From NCBI RefSeq assembly GCF_031582885.1, contig NZ_CP133988.1, positions 317,501-381,500 on the forward strand: 64,000 nucleotides of DNA, given 5' to 3'. The notes beneath the pieces were generated by a model. The model was not told where the DNA came from. It saw nothing but the letters and a program-made list of their open reading frames with translations, and ran no database searches. The first letter of the stretch is position 1. Each line of letters begins with the position of its first letter. This document shows positions 57,880 to 64,000 of this stretch, in pieces. This stretch comes from Streptococcus parasanguinis. GTDB taxonomy: Bacteria; Bacillota; Bacilli; Lactobacillales; Streptococcaceae. The translations under genes were made by a program, and so were the position numbers.

Positions 57880-58147
57880 CAGTAGAGTCTCCTTTCAAAT
57901 CAACGAGCCAGACCATTAAATCCTCCAAGACAGAAGTATTGAGTTCATAGTAGATAAAATTCTTCTCTTTTTCCTCTCGAATTAAATCTGCCTGCTTGAG
58001 GAGGCTTAAATGATGGGAAATGGTCGCTCCTGCTACATCAAAGTGGCCAGCGATATCACCAGCAGATAATTTCCCCGCCTTTAGCAGTTCTAAGATACTT
58101 CTTCTTATCGGATTCGATAAAGCTTTAAATGTTTGCGCAAAATTCAT
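57866..58147 (-). CDS. ArsR-family repressor (SdpR-like)
   Basis: 93 aa winged helix: FKALSNPIRRSILELLKAGK, then LSAGDIAGHFDVAGATISHH with the recognition helix. There are no cysteine metal site residues, so it is the SdpR type, not a metal sensor. It is first in a two-gene operon. Two near-identical 24-bp palindromes flank its promoter, pointing to tight autorepression. Confidence 0.88.
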   Translation of the reverse strand: MNFAQTFKALSNPIRRSILELLKAGKLSAGDIAGHFDVAGATISHHLSLLKQADLIREEKEKNFIYYELNTSVLEDLMVWLVDLKGDSTDENE

Positions 58148-58164
58148 TCTCTATCTCCTCTAAT

Positions 58165-58243
58165 CTATTTAGAAATGTTTCTAAATAGATTCTAGTACTT
58201 TCGGATGGGTTTGTCAACTCTATTTAGAAAAAAATCTAAATAG
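58165..58243 (-). promoter_or_regulatory. sdpR-sdpI promoter with two flanking operators
   Basis: TTGACA (58217-58212), 17 nt, TAGAAT (58194-58189) on the minus strand. Operator 1, CTATTTAGAAA-N2-TTTCTAAATAG (58165-58188), overlaps the start site. Operator 2, CTATTTAGA-N6-TCTAAATAG (58220-58243), sits upstream of the -35. Their centres are 55 bp apart. Confidence 0.85.
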
Positions 58244-58299
58244 CTTCTGTTGTAAAAAAATATCAGACCTAAGACCGATTCTTATAAACAGCGTCTTTT

Positions 58300-58332
58300 C
58301 TTAAGTTTTCTTTAAGAAATCAGCCTTATAAT
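58300..58332 (+). promoter_or_regulatory. CiaR box and -10 of tandem csRNA 1
   Basis: CTTAAG-N5-TTTAAG (58300-58316), 10 nt, TATAAT (58327-58332). Confidence 0.88.
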
Positions 58333-58338
58333 AAAACC

Positions 58339-58433
58339 ATCAAATGAAGACCTCCTAACTTTGTTTGATAGAAAATCCTAAACTTTTTCATAATAATCTC
58401 CCTATAAGAGCCACCAAAACCGGTGGCTTTTTC
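58339..58433 (+). ncRNA. CiaR-dependent small RNA, tandem copy 1
   Basis: About 95 nt from the predicted start to the terminator GCCACC/GGTGGC plus TTTTT. It contains GACCTCCTAACTTTGTTTGA, complementary to Shine-Dalgarno sequences, and CTCCC near the terminator. Nearly identical to the copy at 58781. The complementary strand can encode a 21-codon frame (MKKFRIFYQTKLGG...), which I regard as a by-product of the conserved RNA sequence. Confidence 0.9.
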
Positions 58434-58436
58434 TAT

Positions 58437-58550
58437 GGGAGTGAGACAGAACAATTATTTAAAATTGTTCGTTGTCTCACCCCCGCACAGTTGATTAGGT
58501 TATCTTTGGAGCTATAAGAGCGAACAAAGATACCAATCAACCACTGCGTT
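58437..58550 (+). repeat. two-stem intergenic element, copy 4
   Basis: GTGAGAC...GTCTCAC with inner GAACAATT/AATTGTTC, linker CCCCCGCACA, stem 2 as in copy 1 (TTGATTAGGTTATCTTTG / CAAAGATACCAATCAA) and CCACTGCGTT end. It lies between the two csRNA genes. Confidence 0.85.
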
Positions 58551-58741
58551 ATACAATTATTACTAACCTATTCTTAGTGAGTCAAGTCCAATAGGGGCTT
58601 AAACGAGCTTAGGTACGTTGATGCAGTTCGAACGACAGTGAGAACTACGTTCCTTAGAATGGAATAAGTAATTTTACTGTTTGGAATGATGATTAATGCA
58701 TTTTGTCAGACTTAAGACCTATTTTTTAAACACAACCTTTT

Positions 58742-58774
58742 CTTAAGATTTCTTTAAGCAAACCGCCTTATAAT
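58742..58774 (+). promoter_or_regulatory. CiaR box and -10 of tandem csRNA 2
   Basis: CTTAAG-N5-TTTAAG (58742-58758), 10 nt, TATAAT (58769-58774). Confidence 0.88.
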
Positions 58775-58780
58775 AAAACC

Positions 58781-58875
58781 ATCAAATAAAGACCTCCTAA
58801 CTTTGTTTGATAGAAAATCCTAAACTTTTTCATAATAATCTCCCTATAAGAGCCACCAAAACCGGTGGCTTTTTC
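58781..58875 (+). ncRNA. CiaR-dependent small RNA, tandem copy 2
   Basis: About 95 nt, almost the same as tandem copy 1 (AAATAAAGACC in place of AAATGAAGACC), with the same terminator GCCACC/GGTGGC-TTTTT. The duplication includes the promoter and the sequence just after the terminator (CTATGGGAGTGAGA). It therefore arose by local duplication, with the copy-4 repeat and about 170 nt in between. Confidence 0.9.
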
Positions 58876-58941
58876 TATGGGAGTGAGAACTACGTTCCTT
58901 ACCCTTCATTTGTACAAATACTCCAATTTATACTCGATCTA

Positions 58942-58950
58942 TGTTATAAT
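58942..58950 (+). promoter_or_regulatory. extended -10 promoter of the MFS gene
   Basis: TG-T-TATAAT, 28 nt before the ATG at 58979. Confidence 0.5.
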
Positions 58951-58978
58951 GAAGAGAATTTTTGTCTGAGGAGGATTT

Positions 58979-60148
58979 ATGAAAAAAACACATTCTACGC
59001 TATTCATCCCGGGCATCATTATGCTTGGGATTGTTTTACGAACACCATTTACTACGCTTCCGACGGTCTTGTCTGACATCGCTGCTGGTTTGGGGGTAGA
59101 TGTGAGCTCTCTGGGACTATTGACTAGCTTACCACTTCTCACGTTTGCCATTTTCTCACCTTTTGCGATTCAATTTGCTAAAAAGTTGGGGATTGAGCGC
59201 CTCTTTTTCCTAGTTTTGATCGCGATTACGATCGGATCTGCCATTCGGATTATCAACCTCCCCTTCCTCTATCTGGGAACCATCTTGATTGGAGCTGGCA
59301 TCGCCTTTCTCAATGTGTTGCTTCCAAGCCTGATTCAGGCGAACAGACCCCGCCAACTAGGCATTCTGACCACTTTGTACATCACTTCTATGGGGATGTC
59401 CACAGCGATCGCCTCTTCTGTCGCTGTTCCGATCACCAAAGCCACTTCTTGGCAAGGTTTGGTCAACATCTTGACAGCCTTGTGTGCTCTTGCTTTGGTC
59501 ATCTGGATTCCTAACCTTCGCTACAACCACCGACTCAAAAAGGCTGCTACTACGGAATCTAGTAGCAAGTGGTATACCAATAAATATGTCTGGGCTATCA
59601 TGATTTTCGGAGGATTGCAGTCACTACTTTTCTATACAAGTATGACTTGGCTTCCGACCATGGCTGTTCAAGCTGGCCTTTCAAAGGTTGAATCTGGACT
59701 ACTTGCCTCCGTGTTTACCCTGATCAGTCTCCCATTCTCCTTGACGATCCCAAGTTTAACGACACGGTTATCCGATCGCAATCGACGCTTGATGCTTGCC
59801 ATTGTTGTCGGAGCAGGGATTCTGGGGGTAGCCATGCTCTTAATCCCGACCAGCAACTTCTTCTACTGGTTGGTATTAAATGCCCTAATTGGAAGTTCCG
59901 TTAGTTCGCTCTTCCCTTACCTCATGGTCGCTTTCTCCATGAAATCCAGCACACCTGAAAAAACAGCCCAACTTTCTGGACTTGCCCAAACAGGAGGCTA
60001 CGTCTTTGCAGCCTTTGGTCCCATCCTCTTCGGCTACAGTAAATCTCTTTTCCACTCTTGGACACCTGCCATTCTTATGCTACTGGTCTTAACCATTATC
60101 ATGGCGATTGCCCTTTATCAGGTGGAAAAAGTCGATCATATTTTATAA
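58979..60148 (+). CDS. MFS transporter, CynX/NimT family
   Basis: 389 aa with twelve helices. The N-terminal IMLGIVLRTPFTTLPTVL and the loop LGIERLFFLV fit the CynX-like group (cyanate or nitroimidazole transporters). LYITSMGMSTAIASSVAVP is helix 5. The substrate is not predictable. GAGGAGG lies 6 nt before the ATG. Monocistronic with its own terminator. Confidence 0.85.
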   Translation: MKKTHSTLFIPGIIMLGIVLRTPFTTLPTVLSDIAAGLGVDVSSLGLLTSLPLLTFAIFSPFAIQFAKKLGIERLFFLVLIAITIGSAIRIINLPFLYLGTILIGAGIAFLNVLLPSLIQANRPRQLGILTTLYITSMGMSTAIASSVAVPITKATSWQGLVNILTALCALALVIWIPNLRYNHRLKKAATTESSSKWYTNKYVWAIMIFGGLQSLLFYTSMTWLPTMAVQAGLSKVESGLLASVFTLISLPFSLTIPSLTTRLSDRNRRLMLAIVVGAGILGVAMLLIPTSNFFYWLVLNALIGSSVSSLFPYLMVAFSMKSSTPEKTAQLSGLAQTGGYVFAAFGPILFGYSKSLFHSWTPAILMLLVLTIIMAIALYQVEKVDHIL

Positions 60149-60157
60149 CCATCGTCT

Positions 60158-60187
60158 GGCTGAAAGATTCGTCTTCCGGCCTTTTTT
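60158..60187 (+). terminator. terminator of the MFS gene
   Basis: GGCTGAAAGA, loop TTCG, TCTTCCGGCC (one mismatch, one G-T), then six T. Confidence 0.8.
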
Positions 60188-60195
60188 GTGCATAC

Positions 60196-60225
60196 AAAAA
60201 AAGAACTAGGCACTTGTCCTAGTTC
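60196..60225 (-). terminator. terminator of the LysM gene
   Basis: Minus strand GAACTAGG, loop, CCTAGTTC, then seven T, 10 nt after the stop at 60235. Confidence 0.88.
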
Positions 60226-60234
60226 GAAGTTTTA

Positions 60235-61365
60235 TTATCCGTTAAATGAGATATGTACGTGGTCGTTGTGGTTTGCTGTATCTCCACCACGGTCCGGCAT
60301 TTGGTTCCATGTATTAGCTGGTCCGTAAATGTTATTTACTGGCATGTAGAATTGTTGTTTCCAGATAATATATGAGATACCTGCACGGTCCATGTTATCA
60401 ATCGCATACTGTGCAACTTGATCTCCAAGCTCTGAATTTGTTGGAACCATCACGTCTACTGCAAGTCCTTTACCATGGTCTTCTGGATCCCCTTCACGGT
60501 AACCACCGATGTTTGTGATACCGAATTTCGCTGCAATTTCTTGACGGAAAGCTTCCGCTTGAGGTTGAAGATTTGGATCAGTTGGAATAGCATTACCAGT
60601 TGTTGGAGTTGATGCTACTGGTTGTACTTCAGGTGCAGCTGTCGTTTCTGCTGCGGGTTGTGCTGGAGCTTCTTCTGCTACTGGAGCAGATTGAGGAGCA
60701 GCTGGAGCTTCAGGAGTTGCTGGAGCTTCAGGAGCAGCAGCTGGGGCTGCTTCTTGATTTTGTACTTCAACATTGACAGCTGGAGCACCGTAGTTTGGTG
60801 TTTCTGGAACAGCTGGTTGTGCTGGTGTTTCTGCTGCTGGTACTTCAACTACAGGAGCTTCCGCTGGGGCTTCTTGAGTTTCCGCTGCTGGAGCTACTGG
60901 AACAGCTTTGTTATCTTCGTTTACTGGTTTAGACAAATCGTTGACAGCGACTGTTTGGTCATCAACTGTCACTTGGTTTGTTGTCAAGTCAGCACTTGCA
61001 ACGGTTGCATCTGTCGCACCTGCTTGAGGAGTTTGGATTTCAACTGAAGTTACTTCTTTTTGATCATTTACTGTTGTTTTCAATACAGTACCTGGGTAGA
61101 TCAAATCCATGTTGCTGATGTTGTTTAAGTTTGCCAACACATGAACATCGATTCCAAGCGCTTCTGCGATCGAACTCAATGTATCACCATATTTGATGGT
61201 ATAAGTTTGTTGGTTTTCACCGCTTTGTTGGATATCATGTTTGATTTCATCTACTGAGCGAGCTACCCAATCTTCAAGTGTTTCTGCAGTGGCTTTTGTA
61301 AATGGAATCACTGCAAGAGCTACTGTTGAAGCGATCAAGGCTTTCGTATTAACTTTTAATTTCAT
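60235..61365 (-). CDS. secreted LysM protein with M15-like C-terminal domain
   Basis: 376 aa. Signal peptide MKLKVNTKALIASTVALAVI with cleavage near ATAE (about 27). One LysM domain (YTIKYGDTLSSIAEALGIDV, about 55-100) binds peptidoglycan. A Pro/Ala/Glu-rich linker of about 110 residues follows (about 165-270). The C-terminal domain has HGKGLAVDV (HxxGxAxD type) and HNDHVHISF (HxH), the zinc ligands of VanY/M15-like peptidases. It is therefore probably a cell-wall remodelling enzyme. A VicR/WalR-type box upstream fits the wall-homeostasis regulon, where a LysM protein is a known member in pneumococcus. Confidence 0.85.
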   Translation of the reverse strand: MKLKVNTKALIASTVALAVIPFTKATAETLEDWVARSVDEIKHDIQQSGENQQTYTIKYGDTLSSIAEALGIDVHVLANLNNISNMDLIYPGTVLKTTVNDQKEVTSVEIQTPQAGATDATVASADLTTNQVTVDDQTVAVNDLSKPVNEDNKAVPVAPAAETQEAPAEAPVVEVPAAETPAQPAVPETPNYGAPAVNVEVQNQEAAPAAAPEAPATPEAPAAPQSAPVAEEAPAQPAAETTAAPEVQPVASTPTTGNAIPTDPNLQPQAEAFRQEIAAKFGITNIGGYREGDPEDHGKGLAVDVMVPTNSELGDQVAQYAIDNMDRAGISYIIWKQQFYMPVNNIYGPANTWNQMPDRGGDTANHNDHVHISFNG

Positions 61366-61522
61366 CTTTTATCCTCTTTTTTCTTTGTTTTTTTGCTCAA
61401 GATTTTCTTGGACAAATTAACTACCATACTATCTTATCACAATTTAAAAATAATAAAAGGCCTTTTTGGCTATTTAACAAAACTGTATTTTTCTTGTAAC
61501 ATTTCGTCTTTCTTGTCACATT

Positions 61523-61539
61523 GTTACAAACTAGTAACA
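61523..61539 (-). promoter_or_regulatory. VicR (WalR)-type binding site upstream of the LysM gene
   Basis: Minus strand TGTTAC-TAGTT-TGTAAC fits the TGTWAH-N5-TGTWAH box exactly. Further TGTGAC and TGTTAC half sites follow at about 61517 and 61502. Confidence 0.75.
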
Positions 61540-61576
61540 TAAAATTAGGGTCCTGGAAGAAGAGTTCGAGGGCGCA

Positions 61577-61611
61577 AAAAAAGCCTCATCAAGGAGCGGT
61601 TCCTCGATGAG
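61577..61611 (-). terminator. terminator in the ntpD-LysM spacer
   Basis: Minus strand CCTCATCGAGGA, loop, TCCTTGATGAGG, then CTTTTTTT. It may end the V-ATPase transcript after the repeat element; the plus strand has a weaker T tract. Confidence 0.75.
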
Positions 61612-61724
61612 GTTCTTGTATTTTTTAAGTAATTGAACATAGCTTTTTACGGCTTTGTATCTTATAACTGAACACGCCCTAAATGCTGTGTGATAAACGC
61701 AAACTGTAATAGTACTAACTTCAA

Positions 61725-61841
61725 AGACACAGTAGCTGATTGGATTTTTCTCTCGCTTTAAGAGCTCGGAAAAATCCTAATCAGCCTTGTGGGGGCAGGA
61801 CAACGAAGCATTCTATACAACAGTGCTTCTGTCCTGCTCCC
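61725..61841 (-). repeat. two-stem intergenic element, copy 5 (most diverged)
   Basis: Minus strand: GCAGGAC...GTCCTGC with inner GAAGCA/TGCTTC, linker CCCCCACAA, stem 2 CTGATTAGGATTTTTC / GAAAAATCCAATCAG and TACTGTGTC end. The base pairs differ from copies 1-4 but remain complementary. It lies 44 nt after ntpD. Confidence 0.8.
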
Positions 61842-61884
61842 TATTTTCACTTTGCTTTTTACGGGCTTTGTATCTTGATGTATC

Positions 61885-62508
61885 TTATTTTACCTTCATG
61901 ATTCTGACGAGGTTGGCGCGTTCGGCTTCTTCGAGTTTCATTTCGATATAATAGATAGTCTCTTTGAGGTCTGGGATGGTCGCATACTCGAGTCCGTTCA
62001 CTCGACGGCGGGTTTTCTCGATTTCATCTGCCATGAGTTGGCAGCTTTTTTCGATTTCCGCTAACTTGAGCAAATCTGGGAGTAGATCCCCCATTTCTTG
62101 GATCGTGCTATCCATTTGACTGTTGGAGGCGAGGTAGCTATAAACCACGTCCCCTTCATCCTCTCCGTATGGATTATCGATACGGGCATGGAGCTTGGGC
62201 ACGCGCACACTCATGACATTTTCTTCCTCGATGTGTAGCATCACTTCTCGAGTGGGAACGGCAAAGATTTCTTCTACCATGAGGTCGCTCTCTAAGGACT
62301 TGGCCATCACGAAATCTTGCATATTGCCCACCAGCGCTGCCTCCACCTTTTGGCGCAGACGATTATTCTCACGCACAGCTTCAATAAAACGGCGCATGAG
62401 TTCATCCCGCTTGTCCTTGAGCAACTTGTGCCCCCGGGTTGCTGTCTTGAGGCGCTCTTTGAGAATATTAAGCTCCATCCGAGTTGGTTTTACATTTAAT
62501 CGTGCCAT
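61885..62508 (-). CDS. ntpD: V-type ATP synthase subunit D
   Basis: 207 aa, the central stalk coiled coil: [19 protein letters not shown] at the N-terminus, with long heptad-like helices at both ends. It rotates inside the A3B3 head of a V-type ATPase. It follows ntpB by 3 nt and is the last gene of the operon within the window. Confidence 0.95.
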   Translation of the reverse strand: MARLNVKPTRMELNILKERLKTATRGHKLLKDKRDELMRRFIEAVRENNRLRQKVEAALVGNMQDFVMAKSLESDLMVEEIFAVPTREVMLHIEEENVMSVRVPKLHARIDNPYGEDEGDVVYSYLASNSQMDSTIQEMGDLLPDLLKLAEIEKSCQLMADEIEKTRRRVNGLEYATIPDLKETIYYIEMKLEEAERANLVRIMKVK

Positions 62509-62511
62509 AGG

Positions 62512-63897
62512 CTAATCCTCTTTGTTTGGCAGATACTTGTCAATCATCTCATCCTTGATCCGTTTAAGCTCTGTTCTTGGAAGGATGGATAAGAGTTCCC
62601 AACCGAGATCCAAACTTTCCTCAATCGTCCGATTGGTGGTGAAACCTTGATTGATGTATTCCTGCTCAAAGCGGTCCGTAAATTTAACATAGAGCTTGTC
62701 GGTATCTGACAAGGCAGACTCCCCAAGCACTACAGCCAGTTCTTTGGCTTGTTTTCCTTGGGCGTAAGCCGCAAAGAGCTGGTTCATGGTCGCCGCATGG
62801 TCTTCCCGAGTCTTGCCTTCACCAGAACCCTTGTCCTTCAAACGAGAAAGGGATGGAAGAACATTAATCGGTGGGCGGTAACCACTATTGTAGAGATCGC
62901 GGGACAGAATAATCTGACCTTCGGTGATGTAGCCTGTCAAGTCAGGGATGGGGTGGGTGATGTCATCTTCTGGCATGGAGAGGATCGGAATTTGGGTCAC
63001 AGATCCTTTCTTTCCAACCAAGCGTCCTGCACGTTCGTAGAGGGTTGAGAGGTTAGTATAGAGGTAACCTGGATAGCCCCGACGACCTGGAACTTCCCGG
63101 CGGGCAGCAGATACTTCCCGAAGGGCCTCACAGTAGTTGGTCATGTCGGTCATAATAACCAAGACGTGCATGTCTTTTTCATAGGCCAAATATTCGGCAG
63201 CGGTCAAGGCGATCCGAGGAGTGGCAATCCGTTCGATAGCTGGGTCATTGGCTAGGTTGATAAAGAGGACAGAGCGGTCAATCGCACCTGTCTCTCGAAG
63301 GTCGTTCATAAAGAACTCGGCTTCTTCAAAGGTAATCCCCATAGCCGCAAAGACCACGGCGAAGTTTTCTTCAGAATTAAGCACCGTCGCTTGACGAGCA
63401 ATCTGAGCCGCCAACTCCTTGTGAGGAAGACCAGAACCTGAGAATACTGGGAGTTTTTGGCCCCGAACCAAGGTATTCAAATGGTCAATGGCTGAGATCC
63501 CTGTCTGGATAAATTCATCCGGATAGTCCCGCGAAACAGGGTTGATGGCTTGTCCATCAATGTCCAAGTACTTCTCTGGGATAATCTCCGGACCACCATC
63601 GATGGGTTTGCCCATCCCGTTAAAGATGCGTCCGACCATGTCTTCAGACACAGGGAGTTCTAGGGGACGTCCGGTAAAGCGGACTTTGGCTTTTTCCAAG
63701 TTGATCCCACTAGATCCTTCAAAGAGCTGGACCATGGCCTTGTCTTCTTGGACTTCGAGGACTTGTCCCTGACGGGTCGTTCCATCATGAAGCTTGATTT
63801 CTACTAGTTCATTGTAGTGAACCCCTTCGACCTGATCGACAATCATCAAGGGGCCAACAACTTCGCTGACAGTACGGTATTCTTTAATCACGCTCAT
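62512..63897 (-). CDS. ntpB: V-type ATP synthase subunit B
   Basis: 461 aa, the non-catalytic head subunit. The degenerate P-loop region is [20 protein letters not shown] (no GKT), and [20 protein letters not shown] and [22 protein letters not shown] are family blocks. It pairs with catalytic NtpA. The start ATG 63897 overlaps the ntpA end by 14 nt, with GGAGGAG upstream, so the two are translationally coupled. In streptococci this enzyme pumps ions (H+ or Na+), in addition to the F-type ATPase. Confidence 0.97.
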   Translation of the reverse strand: MSVIKEYRTVSEVVGPLMIVDQVEGVHYNELVEIKLHDGTTRQGQVLEVQEDKAMVQLFEGSSGINLEKAKVRFTGRPLELPVSEDMVGRIFNGMGKPIDGGPEIIPEKYLDIDGQAINPVSRDYPDEFIQTGISAIDHLNTLVRGQKLPVFSGSGLPHKELAAQIARQATVLNSEENFAVVFAAMGITFEEAEFFMNDLRETGAIDRSVLFINLANDPAIERIATPRIALTAAEYLAYEKDMHVLVIMTDMTNYCEALREVSAARREVPGRRGYPGYLYTNLSTLYERAGRLVGKKGSVTQIPILSMPEDDITHPIPDLTGYITEGQIILSRDLYNSGYRPPINVLPSLSRLKDKGSGEGKTREDHAATMNQLFAAYAQGKQAKELAVVLGESALSDTDKLYVKFTDRFEQEYINQGFTTNRTIEESLDLGWELLSILPRTELKRIKDEMIDKYLPNKED

Positions 63898-64000
63898 TGT
63901 CTACTCCTCCTTTTGCGACGATTTGGTGTAGGGTTTCTACGATTTCTTCTTTCAGGGCTTGGATGGTTGCCAACTGGTCCTCATGGATGAATTTGCTCCG
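63884..64000 (-). CDS. ntpA: V-type ATP synthase subunit A, C-terminal end (partial)
   Basis: The last 38 codons of the upstream gene ([20 protein letters not shown], then [13 protein letters not shown]-stop) run in from the right edge and overlap ntpB by 14 nt. Identity rests on operon position and the helical A-subunit C-terminus; the rest is outside the window. Confidence 0.8.
   Translation of the reverse strand, partial: RSKFIHEDQLATIQALKEEIVETLHQIVAKGGVDNERD

Noticed and set aside
60622-61047. 141-codon Ser/Cys/Trp-rich plus-strand frame
   Set aside because: Antisense shadow of the Pro/Ala/Glu-rich linker of the LysM protein.

Overview
This window is a low-GC Firmicute chromosome segment, almost certainly a viridans-group Streptococcus (mitis/sanguinis-like). 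The support is the gene-order-perfect S10/spc/alpha ribosomal protein block, the rRNA operon with tRNA-Ala in its spacer, Cys-less L32/L33, a type-Z S14, three CiaR-type csRNAs, a PyrR leader and a Trp T-box. I do not commit to a species. Most genes lie on the minus strand, so the window reads naturally from right to left.

Layout. 1-3830: rRNA operon (partial 23S, tRNA-Ala, 16S, strong promoter). 3910-5181: a GCS2-type carboxylate-amine ligase. 5436-19883: the ribosomal protein super-cluster from rpsJ to rplQ, including secY, adk, infA, rpmJ and rpoA. 20138-25913: tgt, a DUF975 membrane protein, a CoA-binding protein and polA. 26018-27634: a 23-codon orphan peptide and a GH29 fucosidase. 27776-34504: a complete trp operon (trpE, a fused trpG-trpD, trpC, trpF, trpB, trpA) behind a Trp T-box. 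34587-44804: DUF1304/MarR pair, a csRNA, HAD phosphatase, MATE pump, thrC, hisS, a DUF59 protein, the uracil permease with a PyrR leader, and ilvD. 45019-45366: rpmF-rpmG.

45349-55650 is a 10.3 kb integrative element inserted in the 3' end of rpmG. Both ends carry the rpmG end (18 nt, both encoding FTEVK-stop), and paired CTCTACC arm sites lie inside each end. The native rpmFG terminator has been displaced to the right of the element. The plus-strand backbone is a sigma-like factor, a small protein, an FtsK/TcpA-like ATPase (probably frameshifted at its 5' end), a membrane protein, a Rep_2 initiator with a pMV158-type nick hairpin, an excisionase and a tyrosine integrase. The minus-strand cargo is five AT-rich genes: an orphan 385-aa protein, an ABC transporter pair, and an overlapping zinc-ribbon/267-aa pair that could be a defence module. 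Two operons of the backbone share one unusual promoter-like sequence.

55846-64000: a gene remnant, a lipoprotein, an SdpR/SdpI pair with two operators, two tandem csRNAs, a CynX-type MFS transporter, a LysM/M15-like secreted protein with a VicR-type box, and the 3' part of a V-type ATPase operon (ntpA end, ntpB, ntpD).

Five copies of one intergenic element (20138, 23071, 42902, 58437, 61725) share a two-stem architecture. Their stems differ in sequence but remain complementary, which points to selection for structure. I consider this, the csRNA set, and the regulation and origin of the rpmG element the most rewarding parts of the window.
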